Assembly (NCBI GenBank): GCA_947568835.1 | Contig: OX387602.1 | Coordinates: 21,441,021 to 21,505,020, forward strand | Direction of reading: 5' to 3' | Origin: Protonemura montana | Lineage: Eukaryota > Arthropoda > Insecta > Plecoptera > Nemouridae | DNA: 64,000 bases | The notes under the pieces: generated by a model | Seen by the model: only the letters and a program-made list of their open reading frames with translations | What the model was told of the DNA's origin: nothing | Database searches by the model: none | Translations under genes and position numbers: made by a program | In this document: positions 19,650-35,639 of the stretch, piece after piece | Layout: each line of letters starts with the position of its first letter | How positions within the stretch are numbered: the first letter of the stretch is position 1

Positions 19650-21060
19650 TTCTGCTTCCCTCGCGCTTGAATGTCCGTTCTCAAATGCAGTGAAGGACAA
19701 AGTTACAGCTGTAGTGTTCTAGGTTTGTTATCTTGGCGAACAGCCGTGAATGCTTTATATATAATTAATTTTACCAGACACTATAATGAGGAGATAATCT
19801 GCACAAGAGACAGTTTTCTTCCTGATTTTCTCGCCTCCACATGCAGTTAAAACAAGGCTATTTAATGTGTGATCACCTGCAGCAATATGATTATTACTAA
19901 ATGGAAATAAATATTTTACATTTCACATTTCAAGCTATTTGAATTCTTCGTCGAGTCAATAACAATTTATATTGACTACCAACAAGCAAGAGCACTCAAC
20001 CATGCATTATTCCTTGTTCCTAAACGCAACCCCCAACGCAAATTACTACTTTTCAGTGACGTATCAACTCAGTACCATCAAATATATCATTTTTACTAAT
20101 GAACTTTTAACGTATATAAAGCTCTGGTAAAGTAGCCTCGGGTTGATCGCATTACGGGTGATGAGCTCGAGATGTTTAAAATTTTAAATAATCCGTGAGA
20201 CCAATTAAAATATTGCTTTCGGCGTGCAGCTTTGGACAGGTGACTGGCAAAGAAGAGCACCGGCCTTTTTAGCCTCACATGGCGGAGTTCATGCAAGACA
20301 AGGGAAATGGGTCAGATTCATTTGCGTTTTTACACATCTATAGTGGATTTTGGATTTTAGCGACATCCGTGTGGCAGGTATAAAATGGATGTGTTTTTTA
20401 GTACATCTACTTATCCCGTATTCATCTATCATGGTTCAAGAATTGGAAACTTGGGTTAATACTCAATTAAAATCTTACCTGAAAATGCAAACAGGCTCTT
20501 CTTTGCTAACGATTTAGTCCAATTGTCTGTCATTCTCGTCGTTGATTGCCAAGTTCGAATATTAATCGTGCACAAGAGATGGTTCACTTAATGATATTGG
20601 ATGTTCTCTCACTCGTCTCTAATGCAACATTAAATAAATATATGAAATGATGCTTCTGAATGACAAAAACTATGTGGATTTATTTACTGGGTTGGTAGGA
20701 AGCACAGGAAAATAGGTTGCTGTTATTCATATAATTCCACGTTTATAGATTCCCAGAATATAAATGGCTCTGATTCGTCACAAAAACAAGATTACACATT
20801 TTAGCACGTATATTTGAAAAAACCTAGAACAGTAGCCGCAATAATCAGCAGAAGTCAATAGTCTGAACAAATTAGATGAAGTAAACAAGAGTCTACAACA
20901 TGAAATAACAACAGTCACAAATCGCAGCTACCATGGTCGGCTATTTATTTAGTTATTCAGAAGTTTTTTTAGGAAGCATGAAATAAGTAAAATATATATA
21001 AAAATAACGTATTTTTAAAGGAGTAATCTGAAAAACAATTATTTCAATGGTTTGGTGAAG
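19650..21060. other. Intergenic between GST-e and the dead GST copy
   Basis: AT-rich. On the minus strand 20290-20200 reads PVLFFASHLSKAARR, which resembles the RNase H block of Ty3-type retroelement polyproteins (PVxFxSxxLSxAE), without further pol context. Otherwise nothing recognised. Confidence 0.4.
20200..20290 (-). mobile_element. Possible retroelement RNase H fragment
   Basis: A minus-strand frame reads KRPVLFFASHLSKAARRKQ, similar to the RNase H region of Ty3-like pol. Only this block is visible; no integrase or reverse transcriptase lies next to it. A chance match is quite possible. Confidence 0.25.
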
Positions 21061-21230
21061 TGGTTCAGAGCCGTGGGTGAATGTTGTGGTGAATGACGGA
21101 CTTGCTCTGTTGTAATTGACTTGTGGTCCTAAAAAGGACCTAAAAAGTCGACGTTTCGTCGGTGTTGGCGCCGACATCTTCAGGAAACAGTCCTGAACAC
21201 AGGACACAGTCCACACTCACTCACCACAAC
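21060..21230 (-). mobile_element. Hairpin-rich TE fragment with hammerhead-like core
   Basis: The minus strand carries CTGAAGA (21183-21177), a short GC stem GTCGG...CCGAC, then GAAACGTC (21157-21150). This is the order CUGANGA, stem II, GAAA of hammerhead ribozymes, as known in Penelope-like and other elements. Two perfect hairpins adjoin it: GGTCCT/AGGACC and TTCAGGA/TCCTGAA. Stem I is poor and stem III has no loop, so self-cleavage is doubtful. The same string is a widespread feature of retroelement ends. Confidence 0.35.
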
Positions 21231-21349
21231 AATTATTTCAATGTAAAGAGGACGGAAATTAAGCCAAACTGAAATGTTATCCGTTTTTCTTGATAATAGA
21301 TTCTAATCATTTCATGTTATAGGGTATCCAAGGCGTCCCAGGATTCTCT

Positions 21350-21762
21350 GGCCCGCACAAGCTCGGCACCTTCCCGAGCGGGGCACCTGAAAATCGGACA
21401 TTAAAATACAGAATAGGTTATCAAATAACAGAGCGTTGGAGTGAGTTTGGGAGAAAATCTTATCGGAGAGTACCAGAGAATTTGTTGTTTTGAGGAAATA
21501 GAAGTAAGCCACAGGTCAGCGATAGAATGTTTCGGGACCGGAAAGCCTATTGTTGTAATCTCTGTCTCTGTTAAATTACGATTTATCGTCCATAGAAATC
21601 ATTGAAATGCAGTCGTCCTTCCACGTATACTCACTTTCCTCGATCAACGGTCCCTTCTCTACGCGAGTATCGTCCCAGTCTACCCCGCCGTATTCCAACA
21701 GGAATTTAATACGCCTCTGCAAAATGCATTATGCTCCCACCGGTCACCGTTATTGCAGACAT
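21350..21762 (-). pseudogene. Sigma GST pseudogene (two decayed exons)
   Basis: Exon 1 (21762-21635) aligns over its length with GST-g: an ATG, then TVTGGSIMHFAE where the paralogues read [12 protein letters not shown], so the catalytic Tyr is Gly. A frameshift and TAA follow at AEAY, after which the other frame reads [13 protein letters not shown] and EKGPLIEE up to a still perfect GTGAGTAT donor. Exon 2 survives only as its acceptor and first codons (21386 to about 21350: GAPLGKVPSL), then homology ends. Exons 3 and 4 are absent between here and GST-e. The neighbouring LTR and hairpin-rich fragments suggest that mobile elements helped to erode it. Confidence 0.8.
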
Positions 21763-21764
21763 GC

Positions 21765-22060
21765 GTCTAGCCCCATGACGCATACCTAAGGGCTAAGGGT
21801 TAGAGCATTTCCCAGGGTTCGAGCAGACAACAAGCACCTACATTTCTCCGTCTCTTTGTAACGAAAACCCCTAACAATAAACCTATTCTGCTTTGACCAT
21901 AAAAATTCGACTCTTCGACAAGACCGCTCTCGCAAGTTTTGCACTATTTTACCAAACGTCTTCTTCCCCTATTTGTGTACGTTTGCCCTTTCGCCGCTTG
22001 ACGAAGCCTTCTATTCCCAAGGCAAGGGTAACTCCTAACACTGGTGGCAGCGGTGGGATA
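21765..22060 (+). mobile_element. LTR retrotransposon remnant: LTR end plus tRNA-Leu primer site
   Basis: TGGTGGCAGCGGTGGGAT at 22042-22059 is the exact complement of the 3' end of a tRNA-Leu including CCA, the primer-binding site of many LTR elements. It starts two bases after a CA end (22039-22040), as at a 5' LTR border. A polyadenylation signal AATAAA lies at 21876-21881 in the putative LTR. No gag or pol follows: within 100 bp the sequence returns to ordinary AT-rich DNA, so the element is truncated. The left LTR edge is not defined; the start given is the limit of the GST pseudogene. Confidence 0.5.
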
Positions 22061-22593
22061 CGACCCACAAGTCCTCACAAGTCCTCGATTACTGACCATA
22101 TCCGACCATATCCGCATTTTGTGCTTTTTGTGCTTCGACGAAGTAATTGATATATCTATATTGTGTCATTTGAACCACCTGCAATGGGTGGATAAATCAT
22201 AATAACGTAACTAATAAAAAGGCAATGATTCACGTGTTGAAAATGGACGTTAACATTACATTGATAAATGAGTCAAATTCACTTCATCCACGAGGAATAA
22301 TATAACAGTCGATGAAACAATGGGTACTGCCGATACGTGTATCAACTTTCAGCAAAGCAGCTTAGTAGTGCCTTTGCGATATCCATTATGACTAATATCA
22401 AAAATTAACTGCGTCAAAACTGAAACAAAGGCAAGTAACTACATATGGAAGAAGCAACGGTGAGGTTACTTATTTAGGCGATACTCAAAAGGAAATCCAC
22501 AGAAAGGAACATATCAATCGAGTGAGTGATCGAGTGAGGGACACGTTTTATTTGGCGCCGTGTATCGGATGAAATCAGTGTTCTGCCATGTTA

Positions 22594-23661
<1,068 letters not shown>

Positions 23662-23701
23662 TCAGGTTTTTTGCTTATGTGCTCTGATAAAAATGTTTAC
23701 C

Positions 23702-23790
23702 CGTAGTGAGAGATAGGAGATAGTACAAGAGATAAGAGATAGAGAAGAGAAAGAGATAGTGAGATAGTGATAAGAGATAGAGATAGTGAT
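23702..23790. repeat. GAGATA-rich simple repeat
   Basis: Imperfect purine-rich repeat of GAGATA, AGAGATA and GATAGT units upstream of GST-f. It may be only a microsatellite, although it contains many GAGA and GATA words. Confidence 0.7.
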
Positions 23791-24119
23791 GCACTTATAA
23801 CCAATTGGAATTAGTTACCTGAGCTACAGCCAAATGTTGCATCGCACCAAAAGATTTCTTAATAAATAAAAAACAAACAAAAAATCGATGACTGGTGAGA
23901 AAATGATAGTTGAAGGAAATAATGATTACATTGAACATACTTAAATTGTAAAGTTTATTGACATAATTTAAGTATACGTGGAATCGATAGACCCAAACAT
24001 AAGGGGAAATCTTTGAGCATCAGAGGTACATTTATGGCGGTACACTTATAAAAATTTACCTGTTTTTCATTTTGGAAAGATACTGATTCGATCAAGTGTG
24101 GACTCGATAGCTACGCCCT

Positions 24120-25357
<1,238 letters not shown>

Positions 25358-25399
25358 TCAGAAAGAAACTAACTTTGTGCTGTCCTTAGTTATCGATTA

Positions 25400-25970
25400 T
25401 ATCTTGAAGCTAATTAATTTTTTGTAAAGGTGGCTCGGTGACTAGCGATAAACAGTGATACTTTTCGTATTTTGCGGCATCACTGTAAGCAAAGTCTTCA
25501 GATTAAAATGTTTGTTCAGATAACGATATATAGTGTTGCACTCAAAGCAATTATAATTATTTACCTGAGAGCAGTTAAATTCTATAACTACTACGAGTTG
25601 GTTACTGCATTTCAAGAGGGAGTGTGCATAAACATTCCAAGTTTTAACAGGATACAAAATACAATCCAACTAACGATGCAGAAGTAATTGTAAAATACGC
25701 AGTACAATTCCATTTTCATGATCACATTTCGAATTGCAGACTTCTCAGAGGTGTTGAATGTTTAACGAGTAACAACGTTGAAAACAGTTCTGATAAAGCT
25801 GTAAAATACATTAATGGAACTTGAGACATCAAGAAAGTAAGGGAAACAAGTCATGGACTCATGACACATAGAATAATCGAGAAATGCCTTTATTAAACGT
25901 TTAAACATCATTGTTTGTATTAAACACGCTGATTTCCACGAGGTGGGTTCATATGTGATGAGATTGTGCT
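25400..25970. other. Intergenic between GST-g and GST-h
   Basis: No exon, RNA gene or element recognised. Confidence 0.5.
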
Positions 25971-25982
25971 GGGGCATGTGAG

Positions 25983-27991
<2,009 letters not shown>

Positions 27992-28039
27992 CTAGAACAT
28001 CGTCCAGGGAGCCCCTCTTTTTGTTTGTGCTACGTCACT

Positions 28040-30440
28040 ATGGCAACCATGTGTCTCACTCTCACGCATAGAGTTGGAAAAATATGTTATCTAGAAAAAA
28101 AAACTATTAGTCGTAGGAAGTGGAAGTTATCAGTTACAGTGTTACGACGTTTACCCAAATGAAGTATCGCTTTTCACTGGGGTTTTTAAAGGAAGGTTTT
28201 TAAAAAGAATTTCTCATGGTACATTTTATTGGTTCGTTGGTAAATAACGTCGCTATTAATAGGCGGGTAAAATATTTGAATTAAGACTGGGAAAATCAAC
28301 ACCTGTATAAATCCTGGGTTTCAATGAGCGAACGAAAGTCGCGTAGCGCAACACATCATGTCCATCTGCTGGCGATTTCAATTGCGACGTCGGTGGCGTC
28401 GAAACCTTGTAACAAAGAGCATGAACGCCAAACGCTGTGCCGCGGTCGAAACGCCGATACAGGCGGCGGAGTTGGGTCACGTGACGGTACATAGTATAGA
28501 AATCGAGAGTGATTAATCCACAGCAACCTGATGTTATACAACGAACGCTGGCGAGAATAGCGAGCCGTCCGAGCGGCCAAGGTTACTATTGCATGTGATA
28601 GTCGTTTATAGCTTGCCTCAGGCGAGAGTAATTCATGTCCGACTGCCGCCACGTTTGTTTTCTTCGCTCAAATACTTGAAAGGTGTGAAAACGGAATAAC
28701 GATTTGCAACTGTCATCTTGGTATCCCCCCTCCCCCCCCCCCCCTTTGACTCAAAGTTTCAAGCTCATTTCGTTTATTACGATGTTTTCTTACGTTGATT
28801 TATTAGGTTTCTGCGCTAGTCAGGCTTCTTACCTTTCTACATTCAATATTTACCATCTTTTTTGTTTTCTTCGTATTTCTCTTTATCACTGGCATGAGAG
28901 CTTTGCCCGCAAGTTTGAAAATAATTCGAAAGTCCATTAATGTCTTTTCGTGATCAAAACAAGTCTCGATCCGGCAAAGATGGAACTTCGAAACAGAGTG
29001 AAACTCGCTAGGATAACTGACATCCACGTTGCTATCTTTTATCGCCTGTCATTTTGTATTTTCACTGAAAACTATTTTTTGGTATCTGGTAATGCTGGCC
29101 TAATTTATTTACTTTTGGCTTTCGAGTAATAAAGCATTTTCTTCCCTAGACAGCTGCTAGCAAACTGCTAATATAACTCGACACTGCATTTATGCTTTAT
29201 TGTTGTTTCATCGTCCTTTCTTCCTTCCTGCAGTAAGTGTTTGTAATGCTAATTAAAATTATGATCTTTGTTCAATAATCTTATGGCATACCCGAACATC
29301 ATTAAAGCATATGATGATAACTTTACACAGATATGCTGTCCATTATTAAGTTCAATTCTAATAATCGTTATCAGGCGTAGGTTGTGGACAAAAACAGCTC
29401 GTGTTTCCTTGAGACAGATCGATTTTCTTGTGGCTAGCCGATGTCGTAGTGTTTCCTAATATTCCAAATGGACACTTCATTTTTACGTACATAATTCATG
29501 TCGTATTCAGATACGGGCTTGTAGGCTTGTTTGTTCTGACCACCATTATCATTGACCCTCACGAAATTACATGCCTTCACGACACTAATGACTAACACGT
29601 CACCCACATTTTGTTAAGTCATCGTGACATGCAATTTCCACATCTCAATGAAATACTGAATTAGTCATATTCTTCGAAATTATGGCCAATCCAACTCTGC
29701 TATTTTTAGAACCATCGCGTCCAGTTTTCTTCCCTTAACTCGCAATTTTGCAAGACCCGTGGAATTTTTAGGAGATCACACCAGATGTTTCTAAAACTTT
29801 GCAAGTTAAGGGAATCAGAGTTTTCTTGCACACACTTATTTGTAATTCATCGCGGAATCCAGAGATGAGGTTGAATTATTAATTATAATTAGTGATACAA
29901 ATTATCGATGCAGCATCGGTCGGGGTGCATGGGAAAACGCGCGGGCATTGAAAATCTTGTACTAGCATCAGAAAACAAGCAGCAAGTGCAAGATTTTATT
30001 TAAAAAAGAACATCTTGAAAACTAAAACATATGAGACGGTAATCGGAGATCCAGAGAAGTTTCAAAGAGAGCAGCAAGATTCCTGCAAAGCTTTCTCATG
30101 CTCTTTGAAGAATGGGGGTGAGGTGGTGACACTGCGTAATGAGGGCACACCTAGCAGTGCGCGCTCTCATTATGTTAATGGACAAAATGGAGCAATCCAT
30201 CAAAGCCGTAAAGCACCTTAAAGTACTTGCATTAATCTTTTTTCACAAAGATGACTACGGAGAGTGATTTATTAATGCCTTGTCTTTCACACATTTCGTT
30301 ATCAACTGACGACAGCTTGGTTGGTTACAAAAATATTTCACAACTTCTGATTATCGGAATTTGGTCGACGGTATCGATAAAAAGTTATAATCTTATGACA
30401 TCCAGCCCATTGTCAACCGAAACCACGTCTCGAACAAGTC
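28040..30440. other. Intergenic between GST-h and the peritrophin gene
   Basis: About 2.4 kb without a recognisable gene. It has a C-rich run at 28725-28744 and an imperfect inverted repeat (CCCTTAACT...GCAA arms) near 29737-29812. Confidence 0.5.
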
Positions 30441-30452
30441 TTTTGAGCCAAG

Positions 30453-31529
30453 ATGAGCAAGCAAAGTGGAGTGCTATTTCTTGTTGCAAGCCTGGTGAGT
30501 TATAATAATTCGTTTTTATTCTCTATAATTGGCTCTTTTGTAAAAATGTTGAACACATTTTTATTAAATATATGGCATATAGCCCACAGTTTAAATCTTC
30601 CTACCCCTGACGGTAACCATTGCCACTTCGAGCTAGAAACGTGCAAGTACACATAATTTTAAGCATTGAATCCGAAATAAGACCAACTTCTAGCAGCGTA
30701 ACAAAACACTAATCATTTCACAATGCCCGCTAAACACGCATGGCACAACACTTATCATCACCACTAATGTCCAGTCCTTCTGAAGGTGGCTTGCTGCATC
30801 GCTTTGCAAACCTCCCTACCCAGCCCGCTCAAGGACTGCACCCCAAACGCCTTCGGTTGCGGCAAGAACTGTACGGCCGTCACATTCTGCTCCGAGGCCC
30901 TGGAGGTGGTGGTCGTCGAGACCTGCCCCACAAATACCCGATGTGACTCCGAGACCGCCACCTGCAAGGTGAACGCCAAGTGCTACCCACCACCCAACGA
31001 GAACGACTTCCACTGTCACGCATTCGGCTCTCTCCCGGACCCATATAACTGTCACAAGTATCACTTCTGCTACAACGACAGCGTCTCGCCGGACCTGATC
31101 GACCTCAAGTTCAACTGCGTTGGGCAAGCGGCATACGACCCTCTAACAACTATGTGCGAGTACACGGCGACGGACAGGGTTTGCACTGAAGGCCCGATTC
31201 CGGAGTGTAAGGATCCTGGACAGGAAGGACCTCAAGTAGAGAACCCCAACATATACTATGTGTGCGTACAGCAGAATGACAGTTCCCTTGCACCATGGCT
31301 CTTCCGTTGCTCGCCTGGGTTTGTTTTTGTCAATGGGCGATGCATCGACAAGCCTGAGGAGACGACATCGTCGTCCACGGAGTCTACCTCGTTGCAGACT
31401 TTGACTTCGACTACAGCTCCGACTTCTACCACAACTGAGGATACTACAGTAACCGACACGACTAGCACAACCACAGAGGAGGCGACTACGCAAGAGGAAA
31501 CGACCATCGAAGGAGCGACTACAGTTTAG
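30453..31529 (+). CDS. Peritrophin-like chitin-binding protein with mucin tail
   Basis: Two coding exons, 30453-30494 and 30786-31529 (TAG), joined in phase 0, encode 261 residues. The intron splits the signal peptide (SGVLFLVASL / VACCIALQ). Three cysteine-rich segments follow: about residues 31-75; about 78-150, with the C-x11-C-x5-C-x15-C-x12-C-x8-C spacing of a peritrophin-A (CBM14) domain; and about 155-205, which has only four cysteines. The last 55 residues are almost all Thr, Ser and Glu (ETTSSSTES, TTTEDTTV), a likely O-glycosylated mucin stretch. Family role: binding chitin fibrils of the peritrophic matrix or cuticle outside the cell. AATAAA lies at 31588-31593. It is the only plus-strand protein gene within the GST array. 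Confidence 0.85.
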
Positions 31530-31846
31530 AATGAAAATATGATTTGTGTGAGATCTTAAAAGCCAACAGAACGATGGAAGCCAACGAAATAAAATTACCA
31601 TTTTGAAAGGAATTGACACTTTAGTTTTATTTGGAATTACATTTACATGATAAATAGCGAATACTGCCGTTGAAACGCAAAATAAACCAACGATTAAATT
31701 GCATTGAATAACATTGTTGTGTTTTACTGTAACCTACTTGCATTTGTATTGGTACTTGTTTAATGAGACGTTTGTGATGCGTTTAATATTTGCCTCCAGG
31801 TGAATTAATTTATACACGCGAGATTGCTTGCGGCCACACCGTGTCG

Positions 31847-33198
31847 CTAGTAGATGTTCTTGGGGCGCTTTGCCACCCACTCCTTGATTCCTGGCAAGGC
31901 GAGTACCGCGTCCTGGTTTTTCTTAAGATTCGGGTAATCCTTGAGCAGGTCCTCGTTGATGGCACCAGACCAGCTGTCCACGAGTGCTGCCCATGTCACA
32001 TCTGCGTACGAAACCTGCGACAGAACTCGTTGAGAATCGCCACATTTCGTTGCATTTTAATGCGAAAGTCACCTGTGCTAACAAAACTTATGCGTGCAAT
32101 AACTAAATTGGGTCACTAGCAGAGAAGTTTTTTGAAGAACAAATTGAATAGTACCTTTCCGTTGACGAAGAAGCCCTCATTGGCCTTGACTTGTTCTTCG
32201 AATCGGGTGAAGTAAAATGGGATGTGCTCCGTCATCAGTGGCTCCTTGAGCTTGGCCAGCACGTCTTTGTCTCCTCCGAACAGGAAACTCTTCAGATAAC
32301 CGGTGGTCACTACAGAACACGAATGTGTAACAATAATACTGCAATTCAGTGCACCGGAGTAATTTCATCAATGAAACTCACGCGCTTTGAAGTCGTTGAT
32401 TGTCTCGATCGTGATGTCGACGTCGACGGCGTCGGCGTCGGAGTCACCCAAGAGGCTGAATTTTTTTGCCAGGAAGCGAGCGATCGACATTGACTGGTAG
32501 AGCACCTTGCCGTCGACTTCGAGCACGGGTAATTGGCCCAATGGCAAGGCTACAACCATGTTAAACCAGGCTTTAAACCGTACATCTCAGCGTGATGAGA
32601 CCAATGCTCATTGAAATGTACAATGTGCCCCTTAACAAATGTATTGTGTGGTCTATGCAAACCAATCGAATGCAATCGTCAATAAATCACTATGTGTTAT
32701 ATTTGCGCTGGTCAAACAACTTCAAACTCCTTCAGCACACCCGAGGATTCTGTCTTGCATGCATAATTATAATATGCTAATAAATCAAAGTTTTCTAGTC
32801 ACTTTGGCATGAACACTTTGTATCTACCGTTATACGCATGGATTGCGGAAACAACGGAAATTGAAGTTCCATTTTATTGAATCGATCAGAAAGATGTTAT
32901 TGCCCTCCAGATGGTTGCGATTTCATTACTGATAACAATGAAAACCCAATGTGATTGTGTAAAAAGCTAACCACTAGACTATAACTGCAAATTCTCCCTT
33001 TTTTCCCACCACGCCCAACACTGTCTTTCGACAATACACCAAAACGACAGTAAACTTGCACTCACTTTTCTTGACCTCTGGCCACTGTGGAAATTCGACG
33101 CGGACATCCTTCCAGTCGACCCCGCCGTAAGCCAAAAGGAAGCGAATCGGCTCGCCGCGCGCTTTCAGGTTGAAGTAAGTGAACGTATACGACGCCAT
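31847..33198 (-). CDS. Glutathione S-transferase, sigma class (GST-i)
   Basis: Exons 33198-33066, 32549-32382, 32309-32155 and 32014-31847 (TAG) give 207 residues. N terminus ASYTFTYFNLKARGEPIRF keeps the catalytic Tyr. This copy diverges at otherwise fixed sites: the HQS of the glutathione site is YQS (LYQSMSIARFLAKK), CRYL is ARFL, PFGK is PLGQ, and exon 4 begins VSYADVTW instead of LTWx[14 protein letters not shown] and the ARFL form recall Drosophila GSTS1 ([18 protein letters not shown]), so it may be a distinct older lineage. The body is acidic (GDSDADAVDVDI). It lies 0.3 kb downstream of the convergent peritrophin gene, and their 3' ends face each other. Confidence 0.92.
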
Positions 33199-33806
33199 GG
33201 TTGTCCTCGAATGAATGTCCGTCGCTGACGCGAACGACGCGGTTAAGTAATCCTGACGCGGAGGTTCGCCGCACCACTCGCCGAAAATAGACATAGTGGC
33301 CTTGAAAATCTTACTCTCCAAGGGGATCGATGTTACACAGATTTAACGTTGGCTGTTATCAATGGCAGTAATTTGGCTTGCGGCTGGGAATTGCCTGTCG
33401 ATTAGATAACTTTGACGTGAGCGATAAGGAATGCCACAAATTGTCGCCATGGTGAACCGTTTTGTGCTCGTTTTATTATTGCCTAACGGATTATCGACTA
33501 TTTAATCAATCGCTTGAAGTCTAAGCGCTGCGGACCAGCGTCGCCAAACACTTCACCTGAAACGTTGCCGAGTAAATATTAGAACTTGGAGGTTTGTTTC
33601 GTGCGCGCTAGCTGTGAATTGGCCAGCTGTTGAAGGATGTAAATATGGAATGTGAAAATAAATATCAATACTTGAAAAGGCTATATCGCAAAACTTTCTT
33701 TAAAATAAAAGAAAGACACATAAACAGGCATATGATGACTGTGATATCAATGACAGTTCCTTTTTTTATTGAGATCGGTAGCGAACATGCAACAATTAAT
33801 TGAGTG

Positions 33807-35600
33807 CTAGTACTCCGTCTTGGGGCGAGTGTCGATCCATTCCTTGATGCCCGGAAGAGAAAATACTTTCTTTTGCAGAGCTTGTAGGTTGGGGTAATCG
33901 GCCAATATCTGTTCGCCCAGAGCCCCTTCCCAGCTGTCCGAATGAGCGGCCCAGAATAGGTCTGCCCATGTCAACTGAAACGTTAGAAATTAGTTTACGA
34001 ACCCGAAAGTTATTCACTCACAGATAATTCATGCTGCATTTGACCGTTTTTACTTGACACACCTTCCCGTTCACGAAATAGCCTTTGTTTTCTGCGACGA
34101 GATTTTCATATTTGGTAAAATAGTACGGAATGAATTCCTTGATCAACGGCTCTTTGAGCTTGTTGAGCGTCTCGACGTTCTCGCCGAAAAACTTCTTGAC
34201 GAAATAATTCGTGCAAACTGAAAAGTTGTGAAAGAAGGTTTAGCGTGCATTTGACAGGTATAATTCAAATTGCGTCGTCATGTAGAAGAACAGTAAGCAG
34301 TTTCGGTAAATGAGAATATCCTTTGAATACTTGTGTCGCGATATTTTCGTGCTTCGCGTTTTGTTTTCTATAGTCTTGACGTCTTTAAATGTTTTCTTCA
34401 TTTTTACTTGTGTCCTGGTTTGAATAAACGTAATAACCTGGATTTCATGAGCTGGCAGCCATAGACGATTCTGACTTGTGGCAGACTTGCCCTGCCCTAG
34501 TTCAAAATGTTAAAATTTCATTATCAAACCAAAGTTATTTTTATTCAAAAAAACTGGTTATTATATCTTAAAGGAAATGTAAATTAGACCATGCATCACT
34601 CGGGTCCATGGTTTTCCTCGACATAAAATTGACTAAAGAAATATTCAAATCGTGATCTGGTTTCAAATCATATTCGAAATAACTTTTCGTCCACCCTCTT
34701 TGCGTTATATTCCCGAGTGCAAAGAATTTCTACTTGCAAGGCAGTGGGTAGTGTAGGGGGTGGGGAAGAGGATGGGGTCAACGTATAAAAACAGATGCTG
34801 ATATTTCCGACACCTTCCTACGCGTACGTGATCTGAAATCCATCATCGTGTCGACGGCGACGTCGGTCTGAAGAGCGTCCCAGTCGTCGTCGCCGGTCAG
34901 CTGGTACTGCTTGGCCAAGTACCGACAGATCGCTAACGATTGGTGGATCGTTTTGCCATCAAAGTCGAGGATGGGAACCTTGCCGAACGGCGTTCCTGTA
35001 GAAATTTTGCCGATTTAAATGCTAAACTAGCTACATTCCACAACCTCTGGGAAAACAGACGGTCCAAATTCAATTTGCAACGATAGCCGTATCCCTGGAA
35101 TCTGTTAATTAAAATATGCAAACCTTCGGGCAATCATATAACAAAAGCAGAAGTTGGGGGTATCAATAATTATCCCAGCAACCCACCCTTATTGTGCTGC
35201 AGTCAATCTTCAATAACGTAATTTAAATGGTAAAAACATTTTTCTTCGTTGTCAAAACAGTGCGTCGTTAACCCCCGAGAATCAATCAGTTAATTTTTAT
35301 TTTACCCTAAAACTTTAAGAAATGAGCTCTAGGAAAGCTAGGTTTTCAAAGTGTGTAGCGCATGATACCTCGGTCAGATAATGTTGTTTACCTTAGAACA
35401 ATTGCGCGAGCATACCCTTTCTCTATCTGTCCGATCAAACAATTTCGAATTTCACGCTACTCACTCTCTTTGATGGCGGGCCACTCGTCGACCTGGAATC
35501 GGACATCCCTCCAGTCGGCTTTCCCATAAGCGAGAAGAAATCGGATCGGTTCTGCGATTCCCTTCGGAGGGTAATACGTCAAGGTGTACTTTGGTGCCAT
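33807..35600 (-). CDS. Glutathione S-transferase, sigma class (GST-j)
   Basis: Exons 35600-35465, 34995-34828, 34217-34063 and 33974-33807 (TAG) encode 208 residues. APKYTLTYYPPKGIAEPIRF keeps the Tyr pair; [14 protein letters not shown] has Asp in place of the usual Glu; [13 protein letters not shown] follows. Exon 3 contains NYFVKKFFGENVE and exon 4 LTWADLFWAAHSDSWEG. With GST-k it forms a sub-pair: both have a 136-nt exon 1, a K(K/N)FFGGE-type exon 3, and AAHSDxWEG in exon 4. The third donor is the unusual GTGTGT. No lesion in any exon. Confidence 0.93.
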
Positions 35601-35639
35601 CGTGATGTGCACTCTGATGTAACACACTTCTAATACAAA

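Noticed and set aside
31143..31619. Long minus-strand frames opposite the peritrophin mucin tail
   Set aside because: They are the antisense of ACT/ACA-rich Thr codons in the real gene.
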